Positions 1 through 9,556 of a DNA stretch of 46,914 nt are shown piece by piece. The stretch covers positions 1 to 46,914 of the forward strand of contig JADKZZ010000069.1 of the NCBI GenBank assembly GCA_020848475.1, given 5' to 3'. Numbering within the stretch: the first letter of the stretch is position 1; every line of letters begins with the position of its first letter. The notes below the pieces were generated by a model. That model searched no databases. It was not told where the DNA came from and saw only the letters and a list, made by a program, of their open reading frames with translations. This stretch comes from Chitinophagales bacterium. GTDB taxonomy: Bacteria; Bacteroidota; Bacteroidia; Chitinophagales; JADIYW01. A program made the position numbers and the translations under genes.

Positions 1-1567
1 ATGAATCTGCTGTGTTTGGCGTTTCTTGATAGGGTGCATTGTAAATTGGAAAAAATTCTTTTCCATCAGAAAAAATAAAAGACATCGGTGCTTTTCGCAC
101 AGCTATAGTTTTCGTGTCGTTGGGCAAGTTTTGTGCACACCATTTTGTCATTTTTATATAGTTCTGCCAGTCAGGTGTAAATCCATAAGTTGGGTCGCCT
201 TTTACATTTTCAACAAAAACAGGGAAACGCTCAGCTGCATTTTTTAGTGTTAATTTTATAGAAGAAATAAAAAGAATAAAGAATAAAAATGGCAACAATA
301 CTTGTGCAAAGGAGTATTTTTTTCCTAATAAATACAACAAATAAAACACACTCATCAAGATTAAAGGCAAATAAATCATGATGAAACGTGTTTGACCCCA
401 AGATGTTTGCAATGCGATAAATGTAGCGCCCAAAAGGCAGCTAAAAAACAGTGTGCTAAAGAGTAAATAATGTTGTTTGTTTTTATACATTTGATACAAT
501 GCATACACAAGCAAACTGGAACAAACTACCACAATAAGCTTGTTGGTATCGTTGATTTCAGCCACCTTGCCTTCGACAGTTGGCATTTGACTAGCCATCT
601 CTTCTTTCCAACCTAAAACATACATAAAACGCTGTCCGATGTAAATTTGAGCATTGTCGATTAAACGCGTAAAATAGCCAGCCGTAGTCTCCATGCCAGC
701 GCTCGGATTATAGGCATCTTTCTGAAAAATTAATTTTTGTCCTTCGTATTGTGATTGGTCAACATGCCAAATTAGTTTTATTAAAAAACGATAGAAGAAA
801 TATAAAAAGACAAATACAGCACTCGCGATTCCGGCTTCAGAGAATTTCTTTTGCGAAAGCAAGAACAAGACGATTGGAACAATAGCAATTACTGCGATGT
901 TACGTGTTATTAAAAATAAAAATGTAGTACTGCCTACTAATATTGCAGGTAATATTTTTTCCTTTAATGGCAGCTCATTATTTAAAATTTTATCGAAACA
1001 TTTAAAATTAATGTACATGCACAAACCAATGATGAGTAAATACAAACACTCTGTGTAAGTGAGGCTGGCAAACATTAAAAATGGGAAATTAATTGCCGTT
1101 AATATCAACGACGGAATTAAAACAATATAAGGTATTCTGTTGCGAAATGCAATAAATAACAAGTAGAGTCCAATGCAAAAAAACAAAATTGAAAACATTT
1201 TTAAGACAATCAATTTCACACCAAATATCTTGATGATGATACCTAATAATGTTGGATACAATGGTGCATTTGCTAAATAAAAACTTTCCTTTGCAAAGAA
1301 ATCTTTAGCATAGCGTGCACCAGATTCTATGTATAATGCATCATCGTTAGCTAATGAAATTTTATTGTCAAAACATAGAAACGAAAAAATGCTAGCCAAG
1401 CCCAATACAAGAAATAAATAGGCTTTTTGATGTGTTTGAAAATGAAGTTCTAAAAAGTCAAACAATGAGCTGTTTGTGTTGGTTTTATTGCTTGCACTCA
1501 GAGTTTTTCTTACAACATCAACCGCTGGTTTTTTATGTGTTATATTTGCTTTCTTACTCGGTTTCAT
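1..1567 (-). CDS. GT39/ArnT-like membrane glycosyltransferase, 3' end missing
   Basis: An open frame missing from the ORF track because its stop lies beyond the left edge. I translated it from the ATG at 1567 to base 1 and met no stop (about 522 residues). After a short polar N-terminus comes a first membrane segment, then a loop with the acidic pair in SLANDDALYIESGARYA, then many hydrophobic segments. That acidic first loop and the following PLYPTLLGIIIKIFG are typical of GT-C enzymes of the ArnT/PMT (GT39) type, which move sugars from polyprenyl-phosphate carriers to lipid or protein at the outer face of the inner membrane. The start overlaps the end of the upstream FkbM gene by 14 bases, so the two are probably co-translated. 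The acceptor cannot be told from sequence, and a related GT-C family is possible. Confidence 0.82.
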   Translation of the reverse strand, partial: MKPSKKANITHKKPAVDVVRKTLSASNKTNTNSSLFDFLELHFQTHQKAYLFLVLGLASIFSFLCFDNKISLANDDALYIESGARYAKDFFAKESFYLANAPLYPTLLGIIIKIFGVKLIVLKMFSILFFCIGLYLLFIAFRNRIPYIVLIPSLILTAINFPFLMFASLTYTECLYLLIIGLCMYINFKCFDKILNNELPLKEKILPAILVGSTTFLFLITRNIAVIAIVPIVLFLLSQKKFSEAGIASAVFVFLYFFYRFLIKLIWHVDQSQYEGQKLIFQKDAYNPSAGMETTAGYFTRLIDNAQIYIGQRFMYVLGWKEEMASQMPTVEGKVAEINDTNKLIVVVCSSLLVYALYQMYKNKQHYLLFSTLFFSCLLGATFIALQTSWGQTRFIMIYLPLILMSVFYLLYLLGKKYSFAQVLLPFLFFILFISSIKLTLKNAAERFPVFVENVKGDPTYGFTPDWQNYIKMTKWCAQNLPNDTKTIAVRKAPMSFIFSDGKEFFPIYNAPYQETPNTADS

Positions 1568-2315
1568 GGATGGCATTTTTGCTTAATAAAATATCGACAA
1601 TGTGAATGCGATAATTTTCACAATTTAATTTTTGAATATCTGCTTCTTGTAATACACTAAGCTTATTATTATTCATTAAATAAAAGTGAAAAGAATACTT
1701 TTTTAATGCAGTAATAAATTGTTCGACACTGATACCAGAATTGGTTAATCCATATGGATACAACTCGGTTATGATTTTTAGTGTTTCGTTTTTTTGAAAA
1801 ACAGTTTGCATACCTTGGAAGGCAAAATATTCGTAGCCTTGAATATCTATTTTTATAAAATCCACTTTATGGTTTGGAATAATATCATCGATAGCTACAC
1901 ACTCAATCTCTGAAGTGGAAGTATAATTTTCGGTGGCATATGTTTTATGGTCCACATTTAATAAATCAGAATGATATAAAGTAATTTTTCCGCTTTTCTC
2001 GCTTACTGCTTTGTTGTGAAACTCGACATTCCGTAAGTGTCCAGCATTTTTCATCAGATATGAAAAGTTGGTTTTATCTGGTTCAAAAGCATACACTTTC
2101 CCGTTTTCACCTACAAGCTCAGCGAGTATTTTAGTGTAGAAACCAATGTTAGCGCCAATATCTAAAACGATATCGCCTTTTTTGACATATTTATTTAATA
2201 GTGCTATTTCGTGTTTGTCTTGTTTTTTTTTAAAAAACGGATAAATTACATTGTAAATAGGAAATGCATTCTTATATAAGAAGTCACCTATTTTTATAGA
2301 TAAAGCAGATGGCAT
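1554..2315 (-). CDS. FkbM family SAM-dependent methyltransferase
   Basis: A 253-residue protein with the class I methyltransferase SAM-binding motif VLDIGANIGFYTKIL at about residues 50-65, followed by the acidic end of strand 2 in VYAFEPDKTNF and a DFIKIDIQGYE motif near residue 155. This set is characteristic of FkbM-type O-methyltransferases, which methylate sugars or natural-product hydroxyls. There is no signal peptide, so it acts in the cytoplasm. The downstream glycosyltransferase overlaps its 3' end by 14 bases, suggesting that the substrate is a glycan or glycolipid precursor. The family is clear; the substrate is inferred from context only. Confidence 0.88.
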   Translation of the reverse strand: MPSALSIKIGDFLYKNAFPIYNVIYPFFKKKQDKHEIALLNKYVKKGDIVLDIGANIGFYTKILAELVGENGKVYAFEPDKTNFSYLMKNAGHLRNVEFHNKAVSEKSGKITLYHSDLLNVDHKTYATENYTSTSEIECVAIDDIIPNHKVDFIKIDIQGYEYFAFQGMQTVFQKNETLKIITELYPYGLTNSGISVEQFITALKKYSFHFYLMNNNKLSVLQEADIQKLNCENYRIHIVDILLSKNAIHETE

Positions 2316-2324
2316 AATGTAATG

Positions 2325-2344
2325 AATTAGCTAATTAGCTAATT
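2325..2344. repeat. 20-bp perfect palindrome between genes
   Basis: AATTAGCTAATTAGCTAATT is identical to its own reverse complement. It fills most of the 39-base gap between the oxygenase and methyltransferase genes. A version with two differences lies after rho (20377-20396). It could be a short dispersed element or a weak 3'-end structure; there is no clear U-tract. Confidence 0.5.
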
Positions 2345-2354
2345 GTTATTTTTA

Positions 2355-3305
2355 TTATTTTTTCAATCCTATTTCTCTCAACCGTTCGTCTAAATATTCG
2401 CCTGCTGTGATAGGCTCATATGCAATTGGATGCGTTGCGTCAATGCAATTTTCCAAACAATCTAAACGTACTTCACTTCGTGGATGCAAGAAAAATGGAA
2501 TAGAATAGCGATGTGTATGCCATTTCTCTTTTGGTGGATTGACGACACGATGTGTGGTTGATTTGAGTTTGTTATTGCAAAGTCGTTGTAACATATCACC
2601 AACATTCACCATTATCTGATGCGGCTCCGCTTTAGCATCGTGCCAATTGCCATCGACGTCCATCACCTGCAAACCATCAGCACTTGCACCGACCAATAGC
2701 GTAATCAAGTTGATGTCTTCATGCGCTTCCGCGCGAATGGCTGATTTAGGCTCTTGCGTAATTGGCGGATAATGTATGGCGCGTAAAATGCTGTTTCCAT
2801 TGTGTATTTTAGTGTCGAAATAATGTACATCTAAGTCCAAATATTCTGCAATTGCACGCAGTAAATGACGGCCACTATTTTCAAAACTTTTATATAGTTG
2901 TCTGCCTGTTTCATTAAATTCAGGCAGTTCTGCTACTTCAATATTATCTGGATAATCTGCTGCTGGCATAAGTTCGCCATCTTCAATATATTGCCCTACT
3001 TGCCAAAATTCTTTTAAATCAGCCACTTCGCTTTGTTTCGCTTTTTCGCGACCAAATGATGTGTAGCCACGTTGTCCAGCGTATTCAACTTTTTCGTATC
3101 CTCGTTTGCTTTCCAATGGCAATGCATAAAATTGTTCTACAAGATGATAGTATTTATCGATAACAGCTTGTGGAATGCCATGGTTGTCAATAGCGGCAAA
3201 ACCAATTTCTGAATACGCTTTTCCAAATCCTTGAATAAAGCGCTGTCTTCTTGTCTCATCGCCTGATAAATAATCAGCCAAATCTAATACGGGAATAAAA
3301 CTCAT
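2355..3305 (-). CDS. Isopenicillin N synthase-like 2-oxoglutarate/Fe(II) oxygenase
   Basis: 316 residues with the full architecture of the IPNS-like dioxygenases: an N-terminal DIOX_N region (IPVLDLADYLSG, IDNHGIPQAVID) and a C-terminal jelly-roll. The iron ligands are visible as the HxD of AHEDINLITLL and the distal histidine of STTHRVVNPP; the 2-oxoglutarate-binding Arg/Ser follows in HRYSIPFFLHP. Relatives oxidise small molecules in secondary metabolism or catabolism; in bacteria many have no known substrate. No biosynthetic cluster surrounds it here. It lies 39 bases upstream of the FkbM gene on the same strand, with a palindrome between them, so co-transcription is possible. The TATATTTA upstream is one base off the -7 consensus. 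Confidence 0.87.
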   Translation of the reverse strand: MSFIPVLDLADYLSGDETRRQRFIQGFGKAYSEIGFAAIDNHGIPQAVIDKYYHLVEQFYALPLESKRGYEKVEYAGQRGYTSFGREKAKQSEVADLKEFWQVGQYIEDGELMPAADYPDNIEVAELPEFNETGRQLYKSFENSGRHLLRAIAEYLDLDVHYFDTKIHNGNSILRAIHYPPITQEPKSAIRAEAHEDINLITLLVGASADGLQVMDVDGNWHDAKAEPHQIMVNVGDMLQRLCNNKLKSTTHRVVNPPKEKWHTHRYSIPFFLHPRSEVRLDCLENCIDATHPIAYEPITAGEYLDERLREIGLKK

Positions 3306-3410
3306 TACTGTTATTTGCTGTAAATATAAGAATTAATTGTAGTAAATATATAGTTTGTGTTGCTAAGGTTAAATGCGCATTAAACACTTTTTACCTTGCT
3401 AAAAAAAGCG

Positions 3411-3418
3411 TATTTTTG
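3411..3418 (+). promoter_or_regulatory. Candidate Bacteroidota -7 box for asnS
   Basis: TATTTTTG matches the Bacteroidota -7 consensus TAnnTTTG and lies 20 bases before the asnS ATG, at the right place for a short leader. The -33 element is not clear. Confidence 0.5.
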
Positions 3419-3437
3419 AAATCCAATTTTTCCATTT

Positions 3438-4862
3438 ATGCGCAAAATTTATATTAAAGAAATTTTAGAAAGTACTTCCGTAGGAAGTGATGTTGTCGTT
3501 AGAGGCTGGGTTCGCACGAAAAGAAACAGTAAAAATGTAACGTTTATTAATGTCAGCGATGGTACGACGATACACACCATACAAGCAGTTGTAGAAGCTG
3601 AAACAATTAGTGATGATTTACTTGCAAAAATAAATACAGGTGCATGTTTGGAAATACAAGGTCAATTGATAGCTTCACAAGGCACACAAAAAGTAGAAGT
3701 AGCGGTAAAAAATATTATCATTTTAGGGGAAGCAGATGCAGAAAAATATCCTATTCAACCTAAAAAGCATTCATTCGAATTTTTGAGAGAAAAAGCGCAT
3801 TTAAGACCACGCACAAATACGTTTGGCGCCATCCTTCGCATACGTCATGCATTGGCATTTGCGATTCATAATTATTTTAATGATCATGGATTCTTTTATC
3901 TTCATACACCAATTATTACAGGCTCTGATGCAGAAGATGCTGGCGAAATGTTTCGCGTTACGACATTAGACGCAACGAATCCACCAAAAACAGAAGAAGG
4001 TAAAATAGATTATTCACAAGACTTTTTTGGTAAAGAAACCAACCTTACCGTGTCTGGTCAGTTAGAAGGTGAATTGGGTGCAATGGCATTGTCAAAAATA
4101 TATACATTTGGTCCAACCTTTAGGGCAGAAAATTCTAATACATCTCGCCATTTAGCGGAGTTTTGGATGATTGAGCCAGAAGTAGCTTTTAATGATTTAG
4201 TCGATAATATGGATTTGGCAGAAGATTTTCTGAAATATCTGATTAACTATGCATTAAGCCATTGCAAAGAGGATTTGGAATTTTTAGACAAAAGATTTGC
4301 AGAAGAAGAAAAACAAAAACCAACGCAAGAGCGCAGTGAATTGGGCTTGTTAGACAAATTGAAATTTTGTGTTGAAAATGAATTTCAGCGCATGACTTAC
4401 ACTGAAGCGATAGAAATTCTGAAAACTGCGAAAAAGAAATTTCAATATCCTGTCGATTGGGGAACGGACTTGCAGTCGGAACACGAACGTTATTTAGTAG
4501 AAAAACACTTTAAAAAACCAGTTATACTCACGGATTATCCAGAGCACATCAAAGCATTTTATATGAAGTTGAGTGAAGATGGTAAGACTGTTCGTGCTAT
4601 GGACGTTTTGTTTCCAGGCATCGGCGAAATTATCGGTGGTTCACAACGTGAAGAAAACTATGATAAATTGAAGAAACGAGCGCATCAATTTGGCATCGAA
4701 GAAGAAAGTATTTGGTGGTATTTGGAAACACGTCAATTCGGAACATGTCCACATGCTGGTTTTGGTTTAGGGTTTGAAAGGCTCGTATTGTTCGTTACCG
4801 GAATGGGAAATATTAGAGACGTAATTCCATTTCCACGTTATCCAAAAAGTGCAGAGTTTTAA
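3438..4862 (+). CDS. asnS: Asparagine-tRNA ligase
   Basis: Charges tRNA-Asn with asparagine using ATP in the cytoplasm. The 474-residue length fits the family. The N-terminal OB-fold anticodon-binding domain covers about residues 1-115 ([24 protein letters not shown]). The class IIb catalytic core follows, with motif 2 as [16 protein letters not shown] near residue 228 and motif 3 as [12 protein letters not shown] near residue 443. The Asn/Asp distinction rests on the AsnRS-like [10 protein letters not shown] sequence and the inserted helical segment around residues 285-330. It is followed after 46 bases by rpoN on the same strand. Presence of AsnRS means the cell does not depend on the transamidation route for Asn-tRNA. 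Confidence 0.97.
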   Translation: MRKIYIKEILESTSVGSDVVVRGWVRTKRNSKNVTFINVSDGTTIHTIQAVVEAETISDDLLAKINTGACLEIQGQLIASQGTQKVEVAVKNIIILGEADAEKYPIQPKKHSFEFLREKAHLRPRTNTFGAILRIRHALAFAIHNYFNDHGFFYLHTPIITGSDAEDAGEMFRVTTLDATNPPKTEEGKIDYSQDFFGKETNLTVSGQLEGELGAMALSKIYTFGPTFRAENSNTSRHLAEFWMIEPEVAFNDLVDNMDLAEDFLKYLINYALSHCKEDLEFLDKRFAEEEKQKPTQERSELGLLDKLKFCVENEFQRMTYTEAIEILKTAKKKFQYPVDWGTDLQSEHERYLVEKHFKKPVILTDYPEHIKAFYMKLSEDGKTVRAMDVLFPGIGEIIGGSQREENYDKLKKRAHQFGIEEESIWWYLETRQFGTCPHAGFGLGFERLVLFVTGMGNIRDVIPFPRYPKSAEF

Positions 4863-4908
4863 TTGTTTGCGTATTTTTATTATTTAATTTTTAATTCTCA
4901 ATTCATAC

Positions 4909-6387
4909 ATGCTTCATCAACGTCTATCACAGAAAATGCTACAAAAGCTGTCGCCACAACAGATACAGCTGATGAAGTTATTGCAAGTTCCTACTGCAAA
5001 TTTAGAACAACGCATCAAAGAAGAATTGGAAATTAATCCTGCATTGGAAGAAAGCATCTCGGATTATGATAATGATAAAGAAGACTTATCGGAGCCAGAA
5101 CAAATACGCGATGACGAGGAAAACTATGAAAACAATAATGAAGATGATGATTTTGCCGATAGCTTAGATATTCAAGAATATACCAAAGATGATTATGATT
5201 ATACGAATGACGACGGCGATTATCGAGGTAAAGAAGATAAAAAACAAACACCATTTGCCATCGGCAAAACGTTTCATGATTTTTTAGATGAGCAATTGCA
5301 CTTATTAGATTTAGATGAACACGAATGGCAAATAGCCGACCAACTCATTGGTAGCATTGATGATGATGGTTACTTGCGTAGAGAATTAGATGCAATTGTC
5401 GATGATTTGGCATTTCAAAAAAATGTATCGACATCAGTTGAAGAAATTGAAGAAGTATTGCGAACTATTCATCGCTTCGATCCGCCTGGTGTTGGTGCTC
5501 GCAATCTGCAAGAGTGCTTGCAAATACAATTAGAACGCAAAGAACAAAATAGCCATGTAAAATTGGCTCTGCGCATTATTACCTTACAATTTGAGGCTTT
5601 TACAAAAAAACATTACGATAAGCTATTAAAATCGCTAGATATAGAGGAAGAGCAATTGAAAAAGGCACTCGATGTGATATTACACCTCAATCCGAAACCA
5701 GGCGGTGCTAGCGATAATACGACTTCGGTTAATCATCAAACAATTATTCCTGATTTTACAGTTGAAAATAATAATGGTGAGTTAGAAGTATTGTTAAATG
5801 GTAAAAATGCACCTGATTTAAGAATCAGCGACTCGTTTAAAGAGATGCTTTCATCGTATGGCAAAGGCGCCATGAAAGACAAGAAACAGAAGGAAGCTGT
5901 TGTGTTTATCAAACAAAAAATAGACGCAGCCAAGTGGTTTATCGATGCCATAAAACAACGCCAACACACTTTATTTGTAACGATGGAAGCTATCGTCGAT
6001 TTTCAAAAAGAATATTTCTTATCAGGCGATGAGATGAAGCTACGTCCAATGATTTTAAAAGATATTGCAGAAATTACAAGCTTGGATATTTCTACTGTAT
6101 CACGCGTGGCAAATAGCAAATATTGCCAAACAGAATTCGGTGTTTTTTCTTTGAAACATTTTTTTTCCGAAGGCTTACAAACAGAAGGTGGAGAAGAGGT
6201 ATCAACACGAGAAGTGAAGAAAATATTGGAAGATTTAATTGCAGTGGAAGACAAATCAAAACCATTAAGCGATGAGTTTCTGACTGAACAGCTGAAAGAA
6301 AAAGGCTATAATATTGCTCGCAGAACAGTAGCAAAATATAGAGAACAGCTCAATATTCCTGTTGCGCGATTGCGCAAAGAACTGTAA
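4909..6387 (+). CDS. rpoN: RNA polymerase sigma-54 factor
   Basis: 492 residues with the complete sigma-54 layout. The glutamine/leucine-rich activator-responsive region I is at 1-50 (SPQQIQLMKLLQVPTANLEQRI). A strongly acidic region II linker follows at about 51-115. The core-binding domain contains FDPPGVGARNLQECL. The helix-turn-helix is around 382-410 (DIAEITSLDISTVSRVANSKY), and the RpoN box ARRTVAKYREQ is near residue 469, contacting the -24 element. Sigma-54 needs an AAA+ activator; none is encoded in the window. The order asnS-rpoN on one strand suggests shared transcription. Confidence 0.97.
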   Translation: MLHQRLSQKMLQKLSPQQIQLMKLLQVPTANLEQRIKEELEINPALEESISDYDNDKEDLSEPEQIRDDEENYENNNEDDDFADSLDIQEYTKDDYDYTNDDGDYRGKEDKKQTPFAIGKTFHDFLDEQLHLLDLDEHEWQIADQLIGSIDDDGYLRRELDAIVDDLAFQKNVSTSVEEIEEVLRTIHRFDPPGVGARNLQECLQIQLERKEQNSHVKLALRIITLQFEAFTKKHYDKLLKSLDIEEEQLKKALDVILHLNPKPGGASDNTTSVNHQTIIPDFTVENNNGELEVLLNGKNAPDLRISDSFKEMLSSYGKGAMKDKKQKEAVVFIKQKIDAAKWFIDAIKQRQHTLFVTMEAIVDFQKEYFLSGDEMKLRPMILKDIAEITSLDISTVSRVANSKYCQTEFGVFSLKHFFSEGLQTEGGEEVSTREVKKILEDLIAVEDKSKPLSDEFLTEQLKEKGYNIARRTVAKYREQLNIPVARLRKEL

Positions 6388-6433
6388 AGCCACTTATTGT
6401 AAATTTGAACAATAAAACACTGATTGTATTGAC

Positions 6434-7042
6434 ATGATAAAAATAATCTCAAAAATTGTTTCCTATATACTTCATCCATTATTAATGGCAACGTGGTTTG
6501 TGCTATTACTGTTGATCACCAATCCATTTTCATTTGCTGGCATGCCTAACGGAATTGTGATTGGCGTTGTATTTGTCAATACATTTATGTTTCCTGCAAT
6601 TGCACTATTGCTAATGCGTAAATTAGACTTTATCGATAGCTTGGAATTGCCTGATAAGAAACAAAGAATTATTCCCTTAGTAGCAACAATCGTATTTTAT
6701 GTTTGGGCATTTTTGGCCATCAAAAAATTAAACTTTCCATTTATGGTAGGTATTTTTATGCTCGGCTCTGTTGTGTCTCTATTTCTTGCATTTTTTATAA
6801 ATATTTTTTCAAAAATAAGCTTACACATGGTCGGCATCAGTGGCGCGCTTACTGCAATAATGTTATTGGTGTTCATCTCACCTGCTGATGTTAGCTATTA
6901 TTTTCTTTTACTCATCGTGCTAACAGGAGCAGTAGCGACAGCAAGGCTGTATTTAAATGCACACACAATAAAAGAAGTATATGCTGGTTTTATTGTTGGT
7001 ATGATTGGTCAAATATTTGGTTTAATACTATATCATCCGTGA
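6434..7042 (+). CDS. PAP2-like integral membrane protein, degenerate active site
   Basis: 202 residues, almost entirely hydrophobic, with about five or six membrane segments. The C-terminal ARLYLNAHTIKEVYAGFIVG resembles the last motif of PAP2 phosphatases (SRxxxxxHxxxD), keeping the Arg and His but with Glu in the final position. The usual PSGH motif is replaced by a GISGALTA-like stretch and the first KxxxxxxRP motif is not visible. It may therefore be a non-catalytic member or have a different role. It lies 46 bases after rpoN. Family placement is by eye and moderate. Confidence 0.6.
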   Translation: MIKIISKIVSYILHPLLMATWFVLLLLITNPFSFAGMPNGIVIGVVFVNTFMFPAIALLLMRKLDFIDSLELPDKKQRIIPLVATIVFYVWAFLAIKKLNFPFMVGIFMLGSVVSLFLAFFINIFSKISLHMVGISGALTAIMLLVFISPADVSYYFLLLIVLTGAVATARLYLNAHTIKEVYAGFIVGMIGQIFGLILYHP

Positions 7043-7106
7043 ATCGAAAAAACACTTTTTCACAATTGCACAAAAACTAAAATCGCTAATAGCACATTTA
7101 TTCTCG

Positions 7107-7114
7107 TAACTTTG
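7107..7114 (+). promoter_or_regulatory. Candidate Bacteroidota -7 box for the BamA-like gene
   Basis: TAACTTTG is an exact TAnnTTTG match 13 bases before the first possible TTG start, giving a leader of only about 10-15 bases. Confidence 0.5.
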
Positions 7115-7127
7115 TTTAATATCATCG

Positions 7128-8558
7128 TTGTATTTGAAAAAAATAGTTTTTCTTTTTATGCTAATAGTAATGCTTGGTGCACATGCACAGGATAGCATTC
7201 ATTATTTAAAAGTCAGACATATCAATATAGCTGGCAATAAAAAGACAAAAGATTTTGTCATTCATCGAGAGATGACTATTCACGAAAATGACTCATTTCC
7301 AGCCAAAGAAATGGACGCTTTATTATTGCAGCAGCGTTTAAATATTTTTAATATTGGTTTGTTTAACGATGTATCCATTAACATAAAAAATTGGGAAGAT
7401 GACAGCTTGGATTTATCAATACAAGTACATGAAAGATGGGTCATTATTCCATTGCCCATCATCAAGTTTGTTGACCGTAACGTTGTTGAATGGTGGAAAA
7501 ATTATAGACACGATTTTAAGCGATTACAGTATGGCGCACAAGTGAATTGGCGAAACTTGACTGGCAGAAATGACGCACTGCAATTGGGAATTAGCTTTGG
7601 CTTTGCTCAAAGATTAGACATCGGATACGCCGTTCCACAATTCAATATACGGAAAGAGAAAGTAGGCATGTCGATGTACTTTACCATGCTGCGCACCAAA
7701 CGAATTGCCTATGCAACAACAAACGACGTATTGTCATTTATGAATTTGGGAACATCTTGGCAGCAACAAAAAATAGAAGTGGCTACACAAGTTACCTATA
7801 GAAACGCGATTCATAATACACACTATTTTACTATAGGTTATGGCCTTACCGTCATCAGCGATTCTGTACGAAATGCTAATCCAAATTACTTTTTAAATAA
7901 TGATAAAAAACAACACTACTTTAAAGTAGGATATACCATAATTGCTGACCATAGAAACCTACGCTCTTATCCAACGGCAGGCTGGTATTTACAAGCCAGT
8001 TTAACGAACTATGGCTTAGGATTTATGAGAACTCGCATGACGACGACAAGCTTCCAATTGAGTAAATATTTTCAATGGAAAAAACATCAACGCTTTTCAG
8101 GAGCAGCCATGATAAAATGGCAGTTTTCGTGGCCTTTTAAACAACCGTATAATTTACAAAATACCAAATCACTTGGCTATGATGAAAATACAATTCGCGG
8201 ATACGAACTTAATGTAATTGACGGACAACATTATTTGTTGTTTAAAAATGAATATCGCTTTAGAGTATTTAGTTTTCAAATGAGCAAGATTAAAAAATTT
8301 AAAGGAAAAAATGCTGCCATTTTAAATTCTTCATTGGCTTACTTGCCACTCAATTTATATTTAACGGCTTATTTCGATGCAGGCTATGTTTGGGACAATT
8401 ATTTTACTGCGAATAATCAATACAAAAACAAATGGCAGTTCGGTTATGGCATCGGATTAAATTTTGTCACTTTCAATCAAAAGCTTTTCCGTATCGAATA
8501 TAGCATTAACAGATATTTGAAGAAAGGAGTATATTTACATTTTGAGCAACCACTTTAG
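7128..8558 (+). CDS. BamA/TamA-family outer-membrane protein
   Basis: About 475 residues. The N-terminus LKKIVFLFMLIVMLGAHAQ is a signal peptide with a likely cut after HAQ. A single POTRA-like domain follows (YLKVRHINIAGNKKTKDFVIHREM, about residues 25-105), then a predicted 16-strand-type barrel rich in alternating aromatic strands (WRNLTGRNDALQLGISFGFAQ, YNLQNTKSLGYDENTIRGYE). The size is well below BamA, which has five POTRA domains, so this is a short Omp85-family member of unknown client. Two in-frame TTG starts are possible, at 7128 and 7134; the second gives a more typical MKK-type signal peptide. An upstream -7 box supports either. Confidence 0.83.
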   Translation: MYLKKIVFLFMLIVMLGAHAQDSIHYLKVRHINIAGNKKTKDFVIHREMTIHENDSFPAKEMDALLLQQRLNIFNIGLFNDVSINIKNWEDDSLDLSIQVHERWVIIPLPIIKFVDRNVVEWWKNYRHDFKRLQYGAQVNWRNLTGRNDALQLGISFGFAQRLDIGYAVPQFNIRKEKVGMSMYFTMLRTKRIAYATTNDVLSFMNLGTSWQQQKIEVATQVTYRNAIHNTHYFTIGYGLTVISDSVRNANPNYFLNNDKKQHYFKVGYTIIADHRNLRSYPTAGWYLQASLTNYGLGFMRTRMTTTSFQLSKYFQWKKHQRFSGAAMIKWQFSWPFKQPYNLQNTKSLGYDENTIRGYELNVIDGQHYLLFKNEYRFRVFSFQMSKIKKFKGKNAAILNSSLAYLPLNLYLTAYFDAGYVWDNYFTANNQYKNKWQFGYGIGLNFVTFNQKLFRIEYSINRYLKKGVYLHFEQPL

Positions 8559-8608
8559 CTTTGTTTGTCAATAAACAGCAATGAGCTTGCAATATAATAA
8601 TTGATTAA

Positions 8609-9487
8609 ATGACAATAGGAATTTATAGTCGCGTATTTAAAGAAGAACACACACCATTTGTGTTAGAGTTGATTTTGCAATTGACTCAAAAACAAATTCC
8701 ATTCTTAATTTATGATACCTATTATAAATCCATAAAGAAATACATAGCAAAGCAAAAAATCCAAACATTTAAGAATCACAATGATGTAAAAAACAACATC
8801 GATTTATTGCTTACATTAGGTGGCGATGGAACCTTGCTAGATACCTTACAGCTCGTGCGTGATAGCGAAATTCCAGTTGCTGGCATTAATATGGGCAGGC
8901 TTGGTTTTTTAGCGGATATTCATAAATCTGAAATTAAAGCATTAGTAGAGTCTATACAGCAAAATACTTTTACAATTGAAGACAGAACACTGATTTGCAT
9001 CGAAACAACAAAGCCTGTTTTTGGCGATGTGAATTATGGATTAAATGAATTTACTATTCATAAAACCGACTCTTCTTCTATGATTGTAGTGCATGTGTTT
9101 TTGAATGGCGAATTTTTAAATTCATTCTGGGCAGATGGCCTAATTGTAGCGACGCCTACAGGCTCTACTGCATATTCTTTGAGTTGTGGCGGTCCAATTG
9201 TTTTTCCAAGTTCAAATAATTTTGTGCTCACACCGGTGGCACCACACAATCTCAATGCTCGACCTATTATTATTGCTGATAATACAGTGCTCTCTTTCGA
9301 AGTAGAATGCCGTGGCAATAATTTTCTATGTTCTATCGATTCACGCTCAGTAAATATTGATAACACAATACAATTAGCAGTGCGCAAAGCCAATTTCTCG
9401 TTTAAATTATTGCGTATGCCAGAAAGCTCTTACTTAAGCACTTTACGCGAAAAACTAAATTGGGGCGAAGACAGCAGAAATAGCTAA
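8609..9487 (+). CDS. nadK: NAD kinase
   Basis: Phosphorylates NAD to NADP in the cytoplasm. The 292 residues carry the signature GGDGT near residue 71 (LLTLGGDGTLLDTL), the GRLGFLAD turn, the NE motif in YGLNEFTIHK near residue 143, and the glycine-rich TPTGSTAYSLSCGGPI near residue 184, followed by LTPVAPHNLNARPII. It lies 50 bases after the BamA-like gene and 69 bases before asnB, all on the plus strand. Nothing unusual. Confidence 0.96.
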   Translation: MTIGIYSRVFKEEHTPFVLELILQLTQKQIPFLIYDTYYKSIKKYIAKQKIQTFKNHNDVKNNIDLLLTLGGDGTLLDTLQLVRDSEIPVAGINMGRLGFLADIHKSEIKALVESIQQNTFTIEDRTLICIETTKPVFGDVNYGLNEFTIHKTDSSSMIVVHVFLNGEFLNSFWADGLIVATPTGSTAYSLSCGGPIVFPSSNNFVLTPVAPHNLNARPIIIADNTVLSFEVECRGNNFLCSIDSRSVNIDNTIQLAVRKANFSFKLLRMPESSYLSTLREKLNWGEDSRNS

Positions 9488-9556
9488 GAATCGATGATTC
9501 TCATTTTCAAGTAAAAATAAAAATCGTACATTGTACAGCATAAATAACAATGTAAA

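Noticed and set aside
26-247. Plus-strand ORF of 73 aa at the left edge
   Set aside because: It lies antisense inside the GT39-like frame, which is continuous from 1567 to 1 and shows real membrane-protein sequence.
9526-9536. GTACATTGTAC palindrome-like sequence before asnB
   Set aside because: Only four bases pair on each side and it matches no known operator; too short to support a call.
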